From Camellia lanceoleosa (Eukaryota; Streptophyta; Magnoliopsida; Ericales; Theaceae): DNA of 64,000 nucleotides. A model generated the notes under the pieces. The model made no database searches. It saw nothing but the letters and a program-made list of their open reading frames with translations, and was not told the origin of the DNA. A program made the position numbers and the translations under genes. Position 1 is the first letter of the stretch, and each line of letters begins with the position of its first letter. Positions 21,992-33,312 of this stretch are shown here, one piece after another. The DNA is taken from assembly GCA_025200525.1 (NCBI GenBank), contig CM045770.1:129422200-129486199 (forward strand), given 5' to 3'.

Positions 21992-22034
<43 letters not shown>
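21992..22034 (+). repeat. (TC)n microsatellite in the 5' UTR
   Basis: About 21 uninterrupted TC dinucleotides ending 15 bases before the ATG. Pyrimidine-rich 5' UTR repeats are common in plant promoters; a regulatory effect is only inference. Confidence 0.85.
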
Positions 22035-22038
<4 letters not shown>

Positions 22039-22048
22039 GACAAAAGTG

Positions 22049-25000
22049 ATGACAAGAACACATGAACAAGAACAAACTCAGAAAGCAATTGGATGGGCAG
22101 CTCTAGATTCCTCTGGGATACTTTCTCCTTGCCATTTTACAAGAAGGTATGGATTCTAAAATGTACTTAAAATTTGAATGTTTGACATAAATTTAAAATA
22201 CAATAATGTTGGAACTTAATTAATGTATAAATTGACACTCTAATTAAAACACAAGACACGTGTCGATTCCATTATTTAATATAAGTCTCACTTAATATTG
22301 TATCTAGTTAGTATATTAGTTGGTACATTAATTAATATTTTTAAAATTATTATTGAAATATTAATCATTTCCAAAATCTGTTGCGCGCAAGACGTTAAAC
22401 CCAACTTTTTAGAAATATTATTGTTGGGAAGACAATTAAACGTAGATTAGTCAACCTTTGACTGGGTTATAATTTGGTTTTACCCATATGGATAGGAATC
22501 TAGTGTAGTGTACTGTAGTGTAGGGTTCACTTTTGAATATGAAAATGAAACATACCCAAACAATATCCAAAATTTACAAAAGCAAATTTAGTGAAAAAGA
22601 GTCTGTTAGCACTCAAACCAACTATTATGTTGGCTGTGAACTAATTGTATTAATTGTAAAATTGAGTTATAAGTCAATTATGAACTCATTAGTTGCCGCT
22701 AAGAGTCTGTTAGCAGCAAGTATATTGCGTTTCTACTAATATTTAAAACATTGTTATAAGCAGCGTAAAAAGTTTAATTATTTTTTTAAATATATTTTTT
22801 TTAACTTCTCAAAATTGTGTTCAACTGTGCGGACTTCCGTTTGAACAAAACAACAAATTAGGCATATGCTCTCAGAGTAGCCAAGCAATGTTCTATATTA
22901 TTGTTACACATTTTGGAATACATCATGATGCATTATATCAATAATTTTTTTTTTTTTTTTTTTTTTTTTGAACGGCAACGAAAGAGATTATATTGATATA
23001 AAAACGAGTACAAGGTACACAAATACACAAAGCAACAAAACAGAAAATGGGAGGGGGGGGGCAAAAGCATCACAGCGAGCTATTTCATCCCAACGAGGTT
23101 GGCACCAAATAGCCCGCCCTATCATTTGCAAGCACCCCCAAGTTGGCGAGGGACCAACGCAAGGGACAGACCAAACACCAAACCTGAATTGCCAACCCCC
23201 AAACCAAGTCTGCAAGACACACCAATCGATCGGGGCACCAACAAGCACACCGTAATCTGTCTAACACAATCAAGATGTACTCAATCAAGCAACCCAAAGA
23301 AGTTCAATTCATAACAAATTAGACCAGCTGAACACATCAGACCAAATTATAACAGATCAACACACTGACAGCATGCATAGCACAGATCAGGTAAGACTAT
23401 ACCACACCCAGCAACCAAAACTGACAGCATGCAGAGGACAATTCAGCATGCCTAGTGACCAACTCAGCAGATTATAACCACAAGTGCACAAAGCTACGTA
23501 GCAGAGACTATACCACACCGACAAAGATGCAGAGCACAATTCAAAGAGACCTAGTGACCAACTCAGAGACCAAGACCAAAACCACAAGTGCACATAGCTA
23601 CAGAGAGACTCGCAATACCATACACACCTATCACAGACACCATGGATGTCAATGTACCTCGCCACCTAAACAAGCTCTAATCACTCGATGTTATAAATAA
23701 AATCAAAAATGGTGAATCGACACTCCTTAGCTAATGCTTTCAACCAAATAGCTAATCGAATAATAATTGACTCGCAACTCCTGATATTTGGTCGAGCATT
23801 ATTGAACAGCAATCATTCCGATGTTTCCAAATAGACCAGAGCAACCAAAGGGATAGCTTTCCAAATCCTCCTTTCAATTTTCACAAGGCAAGCTTCCCAT
23901 CCCACCAAAGGCAAGAAGCATTCAATAGATCTAGGTACCGCCCATAAAATTCCCCACCACTGTAATAATCCAGTCCAGACCTTCCAAACCATAGGGCAAG
24001 AAATTAGAACATGTTCAACATCTTCTGCCTCAGATTTACAAAAAACACACAGGGTGGATGCTCCCTCACCCAAAACTCCCACCATTTGAAGGAAAACTGA
24101 AGTTTTAACTTTATGCTTCCAAGCTAACCACCCGAAAAATTGAACTTTAGGGGGGATGTATTTAATCCACACCAATCTACTACACCTCTCCAATGCACCA
24201 AATCCCAATTCACAGTGTCTATATAAAGAAGCAACAAATGACTGACCTGGTTGGCATGGGGTCCATCTTGGTTTATCTTTATCACCTGAACAAAGTGCAG
24301 GTGCTGATCTCAGCAGTTCAGAGAGTCTGGATACCTCCTCACCCTCCCACTGGAGCAAAGCCCTTCTTAAACTGAGATCCCACATCTCAGAAGATCCTTT
24401 AAGATCAACAAAGAACTTAAGGGAACCATCCTTAACAGTGGATAAGGAATACAATCTAGGAAAGCCCTCTTTTAAACAACAATCACCCCACCATTTGTCC
24501 TGCCAAAATCTGACTCTACACCCATTGCCCACTTTAATATGAAGATTATCAAGAAAATATTGAAGGAGGGTGTTTCTTTGCTCTGCCACAGCTAGAACAT
24601 CACCCCAAATCTTAGACCATCTTATACCTACTGATTGATTTGGATGCCAAGCCCCTACTTGAATTCTATATTTGCTGCAAATCACTTTTTTCCATAGTAC
24701 CTCAACTTCATTGGCAAATCTCCACCACCACTTCATTAATAGGCAAGCATTAACCTCTCTGATTCTTCTAATTCCCAACCCACCTTGACTAATGCTTTTG
24801 GTCACCTCTTTCCATTGCACTAGATGAATCTTTCTTTTCAAATCTGTACTCCCCCACAAGAACGCAGCTTGTACTCGATCTATTTCCTTTGCAACACCTT
24901 CTGGCATTTTGAAAAGTGATAGATAATACACAGCAGATCGACAAAGATCGACTTAATTAATGTCAATCACAAAGAAAGGACAAAAGCCTGCTTTCCACCC

Positions 25001-28000
25001 AAAGAAGTCTACTTCTAATTTTGTCAATGACAGGTTTCCAAACCTTTTTCCTACTTGGAGAAGCACCCAAAGGCAAGCCAAGAAATTTCAATGGCAAACA
25101 CTGAGATTTACAATTAAGCAAACTAGCAAACTCCTTGAGACAGCTATCAGAAATTCCTACCCCACAAACCACACTCTTGTGGAAGTTAATCTTAAGCCCT
25201 GAAACCATTTCAAAACATCTTAATATTCTTTTCAAATTCCTCACCTCCTGCACATCAGCTTCACAAAATAATAGTGAATCGTCCGCAAATTGTAGATGTG
25301 AAACAACCACCCCATGAACACCGATATGAATCCCTTTAATCAAGCCCAACTCCCTAGCTCTGAGTAGAAGAATATTAAGACCTTCAGCTGCCAAATTAAA
25401 CAAAAAAGGCGATAATGGATCACCCTGTCTGAGACCTTTTTGAGGACTAAACTCTTTGGTTGGTGACCCATTCACAAGAACTGAAATTCTAGCAGTTGAA
25501 ATACACTCTTTCATCCAAGAAATCCATTTAGAACCAAAACCAAAATTAGCTAACATGGAAAATAAATATCCCCAATTGATGGAGTCATAAGCTTTCTCAA
25601 AATCAAGCTTAATCAACAAACCCTTCTTCTTAGTTTTCTTCCATCCATCCACAATTTCATTCGCAATCAAAACCCCATCCAAGATATTCCTTCCACCCAA
25701 AAAGGCTGATTGAGTTTCACTAATTACTTCTGGAAACACTGGTTTTATTCTACTTGCAAGAACCTTAGACAACAGCTTATACATGGACCCAATCAAACTT
25801 ATTGGCCTATAATCATTTAGATTTAGAGCATTCACCTTCTTAGGAATTAAGGTGATGAAAGAGCTATTCATCCCATAAGCCAAACTACCCCCACTGTAAA
25901 ATTCCTTCATAAAAAGCATCACCTCTTCTTTAAACACCTTCCAGTTCTTTTGGAAACACATGAAGTTGAAACCATCTGGGCCTGGTGCTTTGTTCCCATT
26001 GCATTCTTTTACTGCTGCCCATATTTCTTCCTCCGAGAATTGCCTAACCGCCTTGGAATCCAAGACTACAATCGACACGCTTAAATTCACCAATCAAACA
26101 GTCGGTCCTCCAATCCTCTGAAAAGTGCCTATTAAAGTGAGCCCATACCTCTTGCTTCACTTGAACCGGATCTTCAACCACCTCTCTTCAACTAAAATAG
26201 AACTTAATGCATTTCTATTTTGTCTACTGCTGGCCATCACATGAAAGAACCTTGTGTTTCTGTCCCCTTTTAAAGTCCACTCCAATCTTGACTTTTGCAG
26301 CCATTCCCATTCCAACATTCTACTAAGCCTCCACATTTCACTACTTACCTCTCTCTTTAATTTCAGCTCTTCTTCCAACAGAGGTCTATCTTCAGCCAAT
26401 AGGTCCAGAAAATGCAGCTGACTCTCAGCTTCTTTAAGTTTTCCTGAGACATTACCAAACACCTCTTTGCTCCAACTCTTTAATGCTAACTTCAAAGCAT
26501 GTAATTTCCTATGTAATATGAAACTTGCTCTGCCATTTATTTGTGTCTCTTGCCAAACTTTCTCCAAGAAGGGTGCAAAATTGGGATGCAACAGCCAAGC
26601 ATTAGTGAACTTAAAGGGTTTGGGACCCCAGTCCCTATCATCCTCCGACAATACTAAAGGGCAATGATCGAAATGACTCTAGGTAGTCCCCAGTTTAAGT
26701 TTGAATCTTTCTAACCACTCAGACTAAGCGTAAACCTATCAATTTTGCTCCATTTGTTGCCATCCGTTGCATTGCACCAAGTGAATTTTCTACCCATCAT
26801 TTGTATCTCACCAACTCACACTGCCTATAAAGTCATTAAAGTCTTTCATATCTCTATCCCTTCTTGAATGAGCCCACTCTATCTTCCAAATTTCTAATTT
26901 CATTAAAATCACCACCTATACACCAAGGTGTAGGGAAAGAAGCTTTCAGATTTACTAGACTCTCCCATAATCTCCTCTCCTCACAAAGATCATTAGGCGA
27001 TACACATTGATAACAACACATTCAAAAGAGGAGAGAATAAGACTGCAAGCAGAATGAAGCTTCTATTATCGCAACAATTTGTGTCAAAACACCTCAGATC
27101 CCAAATGCAGAGAGCAACCCCCGCCCGACCCTCAAAGATCAACAACCATGTATTCCATTTTATCTCTGGGCCATACTCTTTTGACATCCACACTTGAAAT
27201 ACTTGCTTTTTTTGTTTCTTGAAATAGAGCCAACTCAACTTTCCTTTCTATCAAGAGCTTCCTAATTTTTCTCATCTTCTCAGGCCTTCCAAAGCCTCTG
27301 ATATTCCAGCTTAACCACTTCATAGCAACAAGTCTACAACTCTTTAGCTCACCTAGTGGGAACTGGTTAAACTGCCCCATCAGCCCTAATTCCGATTCTT
27401 TCTTCATCCAGCTCTTCCATCTGAACAATTTTTTGAAGGACTTCCTCATCTTGTCCCATGCAATCAATCCGCAAATTGTTGCCCAAAGAAGAGTGTAAGT
27501 TGAGCCTCATGAAGTTTGTCTTGATAGCAGTGATATAGATTTACCGATTCAATTGCGGCTCTAACTACAACCCCCTTACTGTTATTTTTACAAAACCCAA
27601 ATTTAATCGCCCTAATCTTCTAGTGAACCTAAAAAGCCACCGACTAACATGGGATTTCGCACCCACTTTCCTTTTCCCTTTATTGATTCCGGCTTCACCA
27701 TATTAGAGTTAGCTTCACTAATGGATACACTAGATGGATCACCATCACCAGATTTAGAGTCCGACAATAGGCCCCAACTCACCCCCATTGGGTTGGCTAA
27801 TAACAGTCCATCTTCTTTGGATTGTACTCGCCCAATGGTCTGTGGATTACACGGATGGCCCAAAAACACTTCCAATTTGATACCGATTCGCCTCGCAGCC
27901 CCACTCAAGCTTCTCACAAAACCCGATGTAGGGATCGCTCACCTACTATTATAGTTTCATCATTGCACCCTCATGCAGACCTTCTTTTCCTTCATTAATG

Positions 28001-31000
28001 ACTCGCCTCCTGTGCCATTCTCAATTACTTTCCCAAGACTCTCTGCAGTCTTGCATTTGTCAGCCTCCTTTGATATTCCAATGCAATCTATAGACTCCTC
28101 AACTATTGAGATCTCCCAAGCTTATCACTACACTCGCCTCATTTCCTTCCTCCTCCTAGTTAGCAACTCCTCTTCACCAAATTTCAATATTATCTTCCAC
28201 ATCATCATCCATCACACCTGCCAGGTCATCTTCATCTTCCTCTCTTCTGGGTTGCACCTCACCATTGACATTAGAGCTGCCAAACTCGTCAACCCCTTCT
28301 AATTTGTTGCATGTGCAAGTTGCTACTACCTCCTTCACAATCTGCTCTTCACAAACTCGATAGGATACATTCTTTCTTTGCATTCCAGATGGACATTTGC
28401 ATTTATCGGCTCCATAACTTTGGTGGCGATCTTGATCTTTCCACAACGAAAAGATCTTGCCTCATAGGTATCACCATCAAAGTACATCACCTCCCCCATA
28501 AGCTTCCAATCCTTCAAGGTGTCTCAGATTCCGGACATTGAGCGGTATTCCGTAGCAACTCAACCACACAAACCTCTCTTGCTCAGGACATATATTTGTT
28601 GACCAATCCTTTATGAACTCACACCATTCCGTAAACCAGCAAAGAACCTTGCTTCTATTGATTCTCATATCCTCCTTTGACTTGAAAGTTAACACCACAT
28701 CACGACCTCCTCCCTCTCTTACTAACACTTTTGTCATTCCTTGTCGTTTGAGCTCTTCTTTGATTGTGCGAGCAGAGAAAAATTGGTTTGAGCCTTAGAA
28801 TGATGCTTTCATACAACCATCCATTACCTATCTCCTCCACATTAATAGTAATCTTGTGCTTTTCAACCGCGATCCTCCCTTTAGGACCTCTCAAACGATC
28901 TTTGATCAATGCCTTGATGCCCGACTTTTCGGCCTAGATTCTACCGACATGTGGTGGCCTCCATCGTCCTCCTTACTGCAGGCTTCAACCATTTATTTTC
29001 TTCATTGCCCTTCCCGTACTCTGCGGTTTTTACATTCAGTTTTCTATCATCTACCCATAACCCATTCGATTTTTGTGCTGCCACATTGGCTGCAACAAGG
29101 CAATCATACCGCACAAACCCAAATCTTGAATTTGAAGATCTCCTTCGCTTCTGAGGAATGAATACATCCCTAACCACCCCGAACTTCGTGAACAATTCAT
29201 ACAAACCTCTTGGATTCATTGCTTCAGGTATATTGTCCACAAATAGAGTGAAGAGCCCCGATCTTCTTCCATCAAACCTTCCTCCTTGATTCCTTGATCT
29301 TCCTCTCTGTTTCAGTACTGGAATCCACCCACCTTGCTCTTCTCGTATTCTTCCTCTCATCAAGATATTTTTTTAACTAATTCAGTTACTTGCATTATAT
29401 CAATAATTGACATCTTATAAGTGTGTATATATATATAATATTGTTTTCATTGTAGGGAAAATGGAGACAATGACATTACAATGAAGATCCTCTACTGTGG
29501 GATTTGTCATTCTGATTTGCACATGACCACAAATGAGTTTGGAATTTCTTCCTACCCTATGATTCCCGGGTAAGTAGTATGCTCTTAATTTACTTAATAC
29601 ACACTAAATCTTAACTCTCGTTTGTTGTCATAGAACTCAATCCTTTTTATGTTATTTTGATTCTAGTAATTCTACATATTCAAAATGGGTAAATTACACT
29701 TCACTCCTTCACTATCACTCAATATCAATTGGCCCATCAACTAAAAAAAAGGCTACACTTTGTCACATTAAATTATCAACTTGTATTGATGTGAACCTTG
29801 TGTGAAAGATCATTACATAAATGAATAAAAAAATTAACATATGAGTTGCATATAAAATTACATATTATATAACATTTAAAATGTCATTATTTTCTTCTTT
29901 TTTATTCTTTTAACCATGGCGGCCATAGTGTAGATAGTCATGGTCACTGATGTGGATTGGAGGAATGAGTGATACAGAAAGAGGAAATAACGGAAAGAGA
30001 AGAATAATCATTTTAAGAATTTCAAAATAATTTGTCAATTTTCTATCCATTATGAGTGCAAAATCAGAATATTTAGGCGGGCTTTAGTTTTGTTTGACTC
30101 ATTGTAGCGGCTGAGTGTAAACCGCAACTAGAAAAAATTATATCGCAGCAGCCCAAAAATTAAAAATGCGACTAAAAATTTTATTTTTAACCGCGGTCAA
30201 CAACCCTTGTAATAACCAATTTATAGCAGCAGTTTTTGTGACAGCTATAGTAAAAAATGCTAGTAAAAATAAATTATCTTGTAGTGCCATATCCTTAATC
30301 GTGTACATACTGTTTTTTTTATGAGTACCGACTAGTTGTGGGTGTACGTGCAGGCATGAGATGGTTGGTGTGGTGACCCAAGTAGGAACCAAAGTAAACA
30401 AATTCAAGGTCGGAGATAAAGCAGCAGTGGGGGGCATAATTGGCTCCTGTGGTGCATGCACTAGTTGCCAGGACAACCTCGAAAACTATTGCACAAAAGC
30501 CACTTACACTTTCACCTTCTTTGAAGGGGCAGGGGAAGAGAAAAATTATGGCGGCTTTTCTGACATAGTGGTTGTTAACGAGCACTTTGTCATCCGATTC
30601 CCTGACAGTTTGCCACCGGAGGGCGGTGCACCTTTACTCTGTGGTGGTATTACAGTGTATAGTCCCATGAAATACTTTGGATTGAGCGAGGCAGGAAAGC
30701 ATTTGGGAGTGGTTGGGCTAGGCGGACTTGGTCACTTGGCGGTCAAGTTTGCCAAGGCTTTCGGGATGAAGGTGACTGTGATTAGTACTTCTCCTAACAA
30801 GAAACAGGAAGCCATTGGGCGACTTGGTGCTGACTCTTTTCTAGTTAGTAGTGACACAATGGAAATGCAGGTAAGCACTTGTGCTTTGTTGTGTCGTGGG
30901 ATTATATATAGAAAAAATTATGTTGGTGTGCTTTTTGTTTTTTGTTTTTGGTCAGAATCTTTTAGTTTTCAAGTTCAAGAATGATCTAAGAAGTGAAAGA

Positions 31001-31759
31001 ATTTTGAAAAAATTCAAAATAAAAAGTTAATTAAAGACAAAAGAAAAAGTCAAAAAAGTCTGTTGTCTAGACTTTATTTATTTTTGTTTTTTTTTTTTTT
31101 TTTTTGTCTTCAATGGCTTTATTTAAAAAGAAAATATTTATTTTTACTTTTCAACTCCATATAGCTTAATTTGACCTAAAAGTGAAAATATTTTAATTGT
31201 TGTTTACTTTACATGGTGTGTTGTAGGCTGCCATGAACACAATGGATGGCATTCTTGATACTGTCTCAGCACCTCATCCTCTAAATCCTTTGATTGGTCT
31301 TTTGAAATGTAATGGGAAGCTAATACTTTTAGGTGCCACAGATTTAGCGAAACCAGTTGATTTGCCAATTTTTCCTTTGCTTGTTGGTAAGTTCAAAAAG
31401 CACATTCCAATTTGTTCCATTTTTCATTACTCAGCAAAATATAATTACTTGCAAGAATTGTTGTTGCAAGTTAGTCATTTTTTTTCAGTTGAATAAATCA
31501 TGATTTGTTAAAAATGATTATTTAGTAATTAATGAAATCAACTTGATTTTGAATTGCAGGAAGGAAGCTTATAGCAGGAAGCAATTCAGGAGGGTTGAAG
31601 GAGACACAAGAAATGATAGATTTTGCTGGAAAGCATAATATTGTTGCAGATGTTGAAGTTATTCCAATGGACTACGTAAACACAGCCATGAAGCGACTTG
31701 CCAAAGGAGACATCCGCTATCGATTTGTCATTGACATAGGAAACACCTTGATAACTTAG
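22049..31759 (+). CDS. CAD: Cinnamyl-alcohol/mannitol dehydrogenase-like enzyme, five exons
   Basis: Zinc- and NADP-dependent medium-chain alcohol dehydrogenase that interconverts aromatic or sugar aldehydes and alcohols in the cytosol. Exons: 22049-22146, 29456-29569, 30354-30870, 31227-31386, 31560-31759, all with GT/AG borders. Joined they give 362 codons, against about 357-361 usual for the family, with no stop. Catalytic zinc ligands are visible as CGICHSD (Cys about 50), GHE (about 71-73) and GAPLLCGG (Cys about 167). Structural zinc cysteines are at about 103, 106, 109 and 117 (CGACTSC, ENYC). The cofactor loop is GLGGLG at about 192-197. The C-terminus [20 protein letters not shown] is typical of the mannitol-dehydrogenase/ELI3-like class rather than the classical lignin CAD; substrate cannot be settled from sequence. 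Intron 1 is 7.3 kb because of an antisense LINE. The ATG at 22049 is the first in this frame after the TATA box. Confidence 0.93.
22929..22946. repeat. Target-site duplication of the LINE, left copy
   Basis: TGCATTATATCAATAATT, identical over 18 bases to 29391-29408. The last bases merge with the poly-T run. Confidence 0.9.
23813..27323 (-). pseudogene. LINE ORF2: endonuclease, reverse transcriptase, zinc-binding region
   Basis: Start chosen at the ATG before [15 protein letters not shown] (27323), the first motif of the APE-type endonuclease. Further endonuclease motifs are FQETKK (about 27200), GGDFNEI (about 26920) and F-DHCPL (about 26668). The linker runs 26651-26157. RT is open from 26093 to 24963 with [46 protein letters not shown] and the catalytic FADD near 25285. 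A second open block, 24931-23813, has the RT thumb and the zinc-binding region ([19 protein letters not shown] near 24050-24000) and ends in a stop. There is no RNase H, unlike the deleted LINE at 16779. Frameshifts or stops lie at about 27000-27130, 26760-26660, 26150-26095 and 24960-24930. It would nick the target and prime reverse transcription on the nicked strand. Confidence 0.9.
27612..29363 (-). pseudogene. LINE ORF1: RRM and DUF4283-like RNA-binding protein
   Basis: Begins at an ATG at 29363. First domain is an [41 protein letters not shown] (29270-29090). The next part, in other frames from 28737 to about 28500 ([34 protein letters not shown]), is the DUF4283-like region common in plant LINE ORF1 proteins. 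The rest (28446-27612) is acidic and low-complexity, with a short Cys-rich patch CKCPSG. Several frame changes (near 28940, 28700, 28450, 27930) disable it. In intact elements this protein coats the LINE RNA. Confidence 0.75.
29391..29408. repeat. Target-site duplication of the LINE, right copy
   Basis: TGCATTATATCAATAATT, the second copy; lies 48 bases before exon 2 of the CAD-like gene. Confidence 0.9.
29570..30353 (+). other. Intron 2 of the CAD-like gene with transposon ends
   Basis: 29694-29815 resembles the terminus of the long-TIR elements (GGGTAAATTACACTTCACTCC) but has no partner. 30098-30286 ends, on the minus strand, in CACTACAAGATAATTT and contains GCGGC and AACCGC motifs, like a small CACTA-type element end. 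No coding sequence. Confidence 0.45.
30871..31226 (+). other. Intron 3 of the CAD-like gene
   Basis: GTAAGC donor, TTGTAG acceptor, 356 bases, A/T-rich with poly-T runs; nothing else seen. Confidence 0.8.
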
Positions 31760-31840
31760 ACAATATTTATCTTGATTCCACATGTATGACAATTTGGCTT
31801 GCATTCTATTTGTTCTTTGTGCTCAGATTTGTTTTCTTGC

Positions 31841-31858
31841 ATATATATATATATATAT
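31841..31858 (+). repeat. (AT)n microsatellite in the CAD 3' region
   Basis: Nine AT units about 80 bases after the stop codon, probably in the 3' UTR. Other AT runs occur at about 32180-32200 and 32710-32730. 31859-32070 is AT-rich and featureless. Confidence 0.7.
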
Positions 31859-32074
31859 TGGTATCCAAATTTAGCTGCCTGTAGTTTTGGATTCATACTA
31901 TATACATTGTTTAAATTTTGTTTACTTGTTATGCTTGCTATTTTGTTGATTGATTTATTGATTATGAGAATAATATTAAGTATCACATGGTTTGGTTAGT
32001 CATTGTTAAAAACCTCAAGCATTAGCCTATAGTCTTAGTAATTGCATTTTCCAAAAAGGGATTTGGTTTGATTT

Positions 32075-32290
32075 TTATAACTATTTTTTTGAAAACTTTT
32101 TGAAAAATAAAAAATAAATTTTAAAATTTTAAAATTATCTTTCTGATGTTTATTTTTTTCAAATTAAGTTCTATTTAAAAATATATATATATATATATAT
32201 TCAAAACTAATTTTGAAATTGAAACCAAACAGAGACGAAGCAAGCAACTGAGTTGATTTGCTAAGAATCCGCCTATGTTGCTCTTCCAAA
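32075..32290 (+). repeat. Dispersed repeat, copy 2
   Basis: Same-orientation match to 14397-14645 (ACCAAACAGAG-CGAAGCAA, GAGTTGATTTG). Contains an (AT)n run absent from copy 1. Confidence 0.5.
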
Positions 32291-32369
32291 TTTTTGACAA
32301 GTGTACCTCTTAAATTAGAATCTTTTTCTTCAATTTTTAAATATAGAGAAAATTGCATTTCAGATTTTT

Positions 32370-33303
32370 GGGTAAATTACACTTTGTACTTCTGTACTTT
32401 ATATCAAATCTCATTTTGATCTCTACACATTAAATCATGACAGTCAACCCCCTGCACTTTCAGTCAAATTTCACTTTGATCTATATACATGAAATTATGA
32501 CAATCAATCTCTTGTACTTTTGATTAGATCCCACCTTGGTCCCTACAAAAGTGTCAATGTCCCCATTCTATTACTTTATTATTTAAATCTTTAACAGAAT
32601 CCAATCATGTGACAATGTAACTACGAAATGAGGATAAGGAAAATTATCTATATCTCCTAACAATACATACTTTGTCCTGATCGATAAACATGTGAGAGTT
32701 ATATAATACAATATATATATATATATATACGTATGATAAAAATTAGGACGGAGAGGCAAAAAAATAGAACTTGTGAAATCAAAAAAAGGAAGAAAGAAAT
32801 ATCAATAATTTTTTTTTTTTAAAAAAAAAAAACAGTAGAGAAATCGAAGAGAAAGAACAAAGAATAGATAGAAGATTGTATTACTGTGGAAAACAAAATT
32901 TCGTGATTTTAATTTATGCAAAACCCTAGTTCTTCTTCTTAATCATTTATAATTTGCATTTTATTTTAGCGTAATATAATCATAATTTGATTTTAATTTT
33001 AAGACAGTGTGTATAAATGATTTTCCTATCTTACCCTCATTTTATAGTTACATTTTTATCAAATGACTGGATTCTGTTAAAGATTTAAACAATAAAGTAA
33101 CAGAATGGAGATATATTGACACTTGTGTAGAGACCAAAGTTAGATTTGACCAAAAGTACAGCGAGTTAACTATCACAATTTTATGTGTAAGGACTAAAAT
33201 GAGATTTGATCCAAAGTATAAGGAGTTAACTATCATGATTTCATATATAAGAACTAAAGTAAAATTTAGTATGAAGTACAGGAGTGCAAAGTGTAATTCA
33301 TCC
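32370..33303. mobile_element. Second long-TIR Mutator-like element
   Basis: GGGTAAATTACACTTTGTAC at 32370 and its inverse TGCAAAGTGTAATTCATCC ending at 33303 head inverted arms of about 240 bases (for example ATCTTTAACAGAATCCA at 32587 and TGGATTCTGTTAAAGAT inverse at 33067). Flanks CAGATTTTT (32361-32369) and CAAATTTTT (33304-33312) match at 8 of 9. The ends resemble those of 18915-20485. Interior without coding sequence. Confidence 0.65.
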
Positions 33304-33312
33304 CAAATTTTT

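Larger units (their letters stand above)
22945..29390 (-). mobile_element. Full-length L1-type LINE inserted antisense in CAD intron 1
   Basis: Poly(A) tail seen as 25 T (22945-22969), 3' UTR of about 840 bases (22970-23812), ORF2, ORF1 and a short 5' UTR to 29390. An exact 18 bp target duplication flanks it. Both frames are broken by frameshifts, so the copy is now inactive or arrived defective. Confidence 0.92.
22147..29455 (+). other. Intron 1 of the CAD-like gene, expanded by a LINE
   Basis: GTATGG donor after AG of a split Arg codon, TTGTAG acceptor. Without the LINE and one copy of its target duplication the intron would be about 0.85 kb. 22147-22928 is AT-rich without other features. 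Confidence 0.85.

Noticed and set aside
21950..22048. N-terminal extension of the CAD frame through the TC repeat (Ser-Leu repeats)
   Set aside because: It would start at TTG, not ATG, and is encoded by a microsatellite in the 5' UTR; the ATG at 22049 fits family length.
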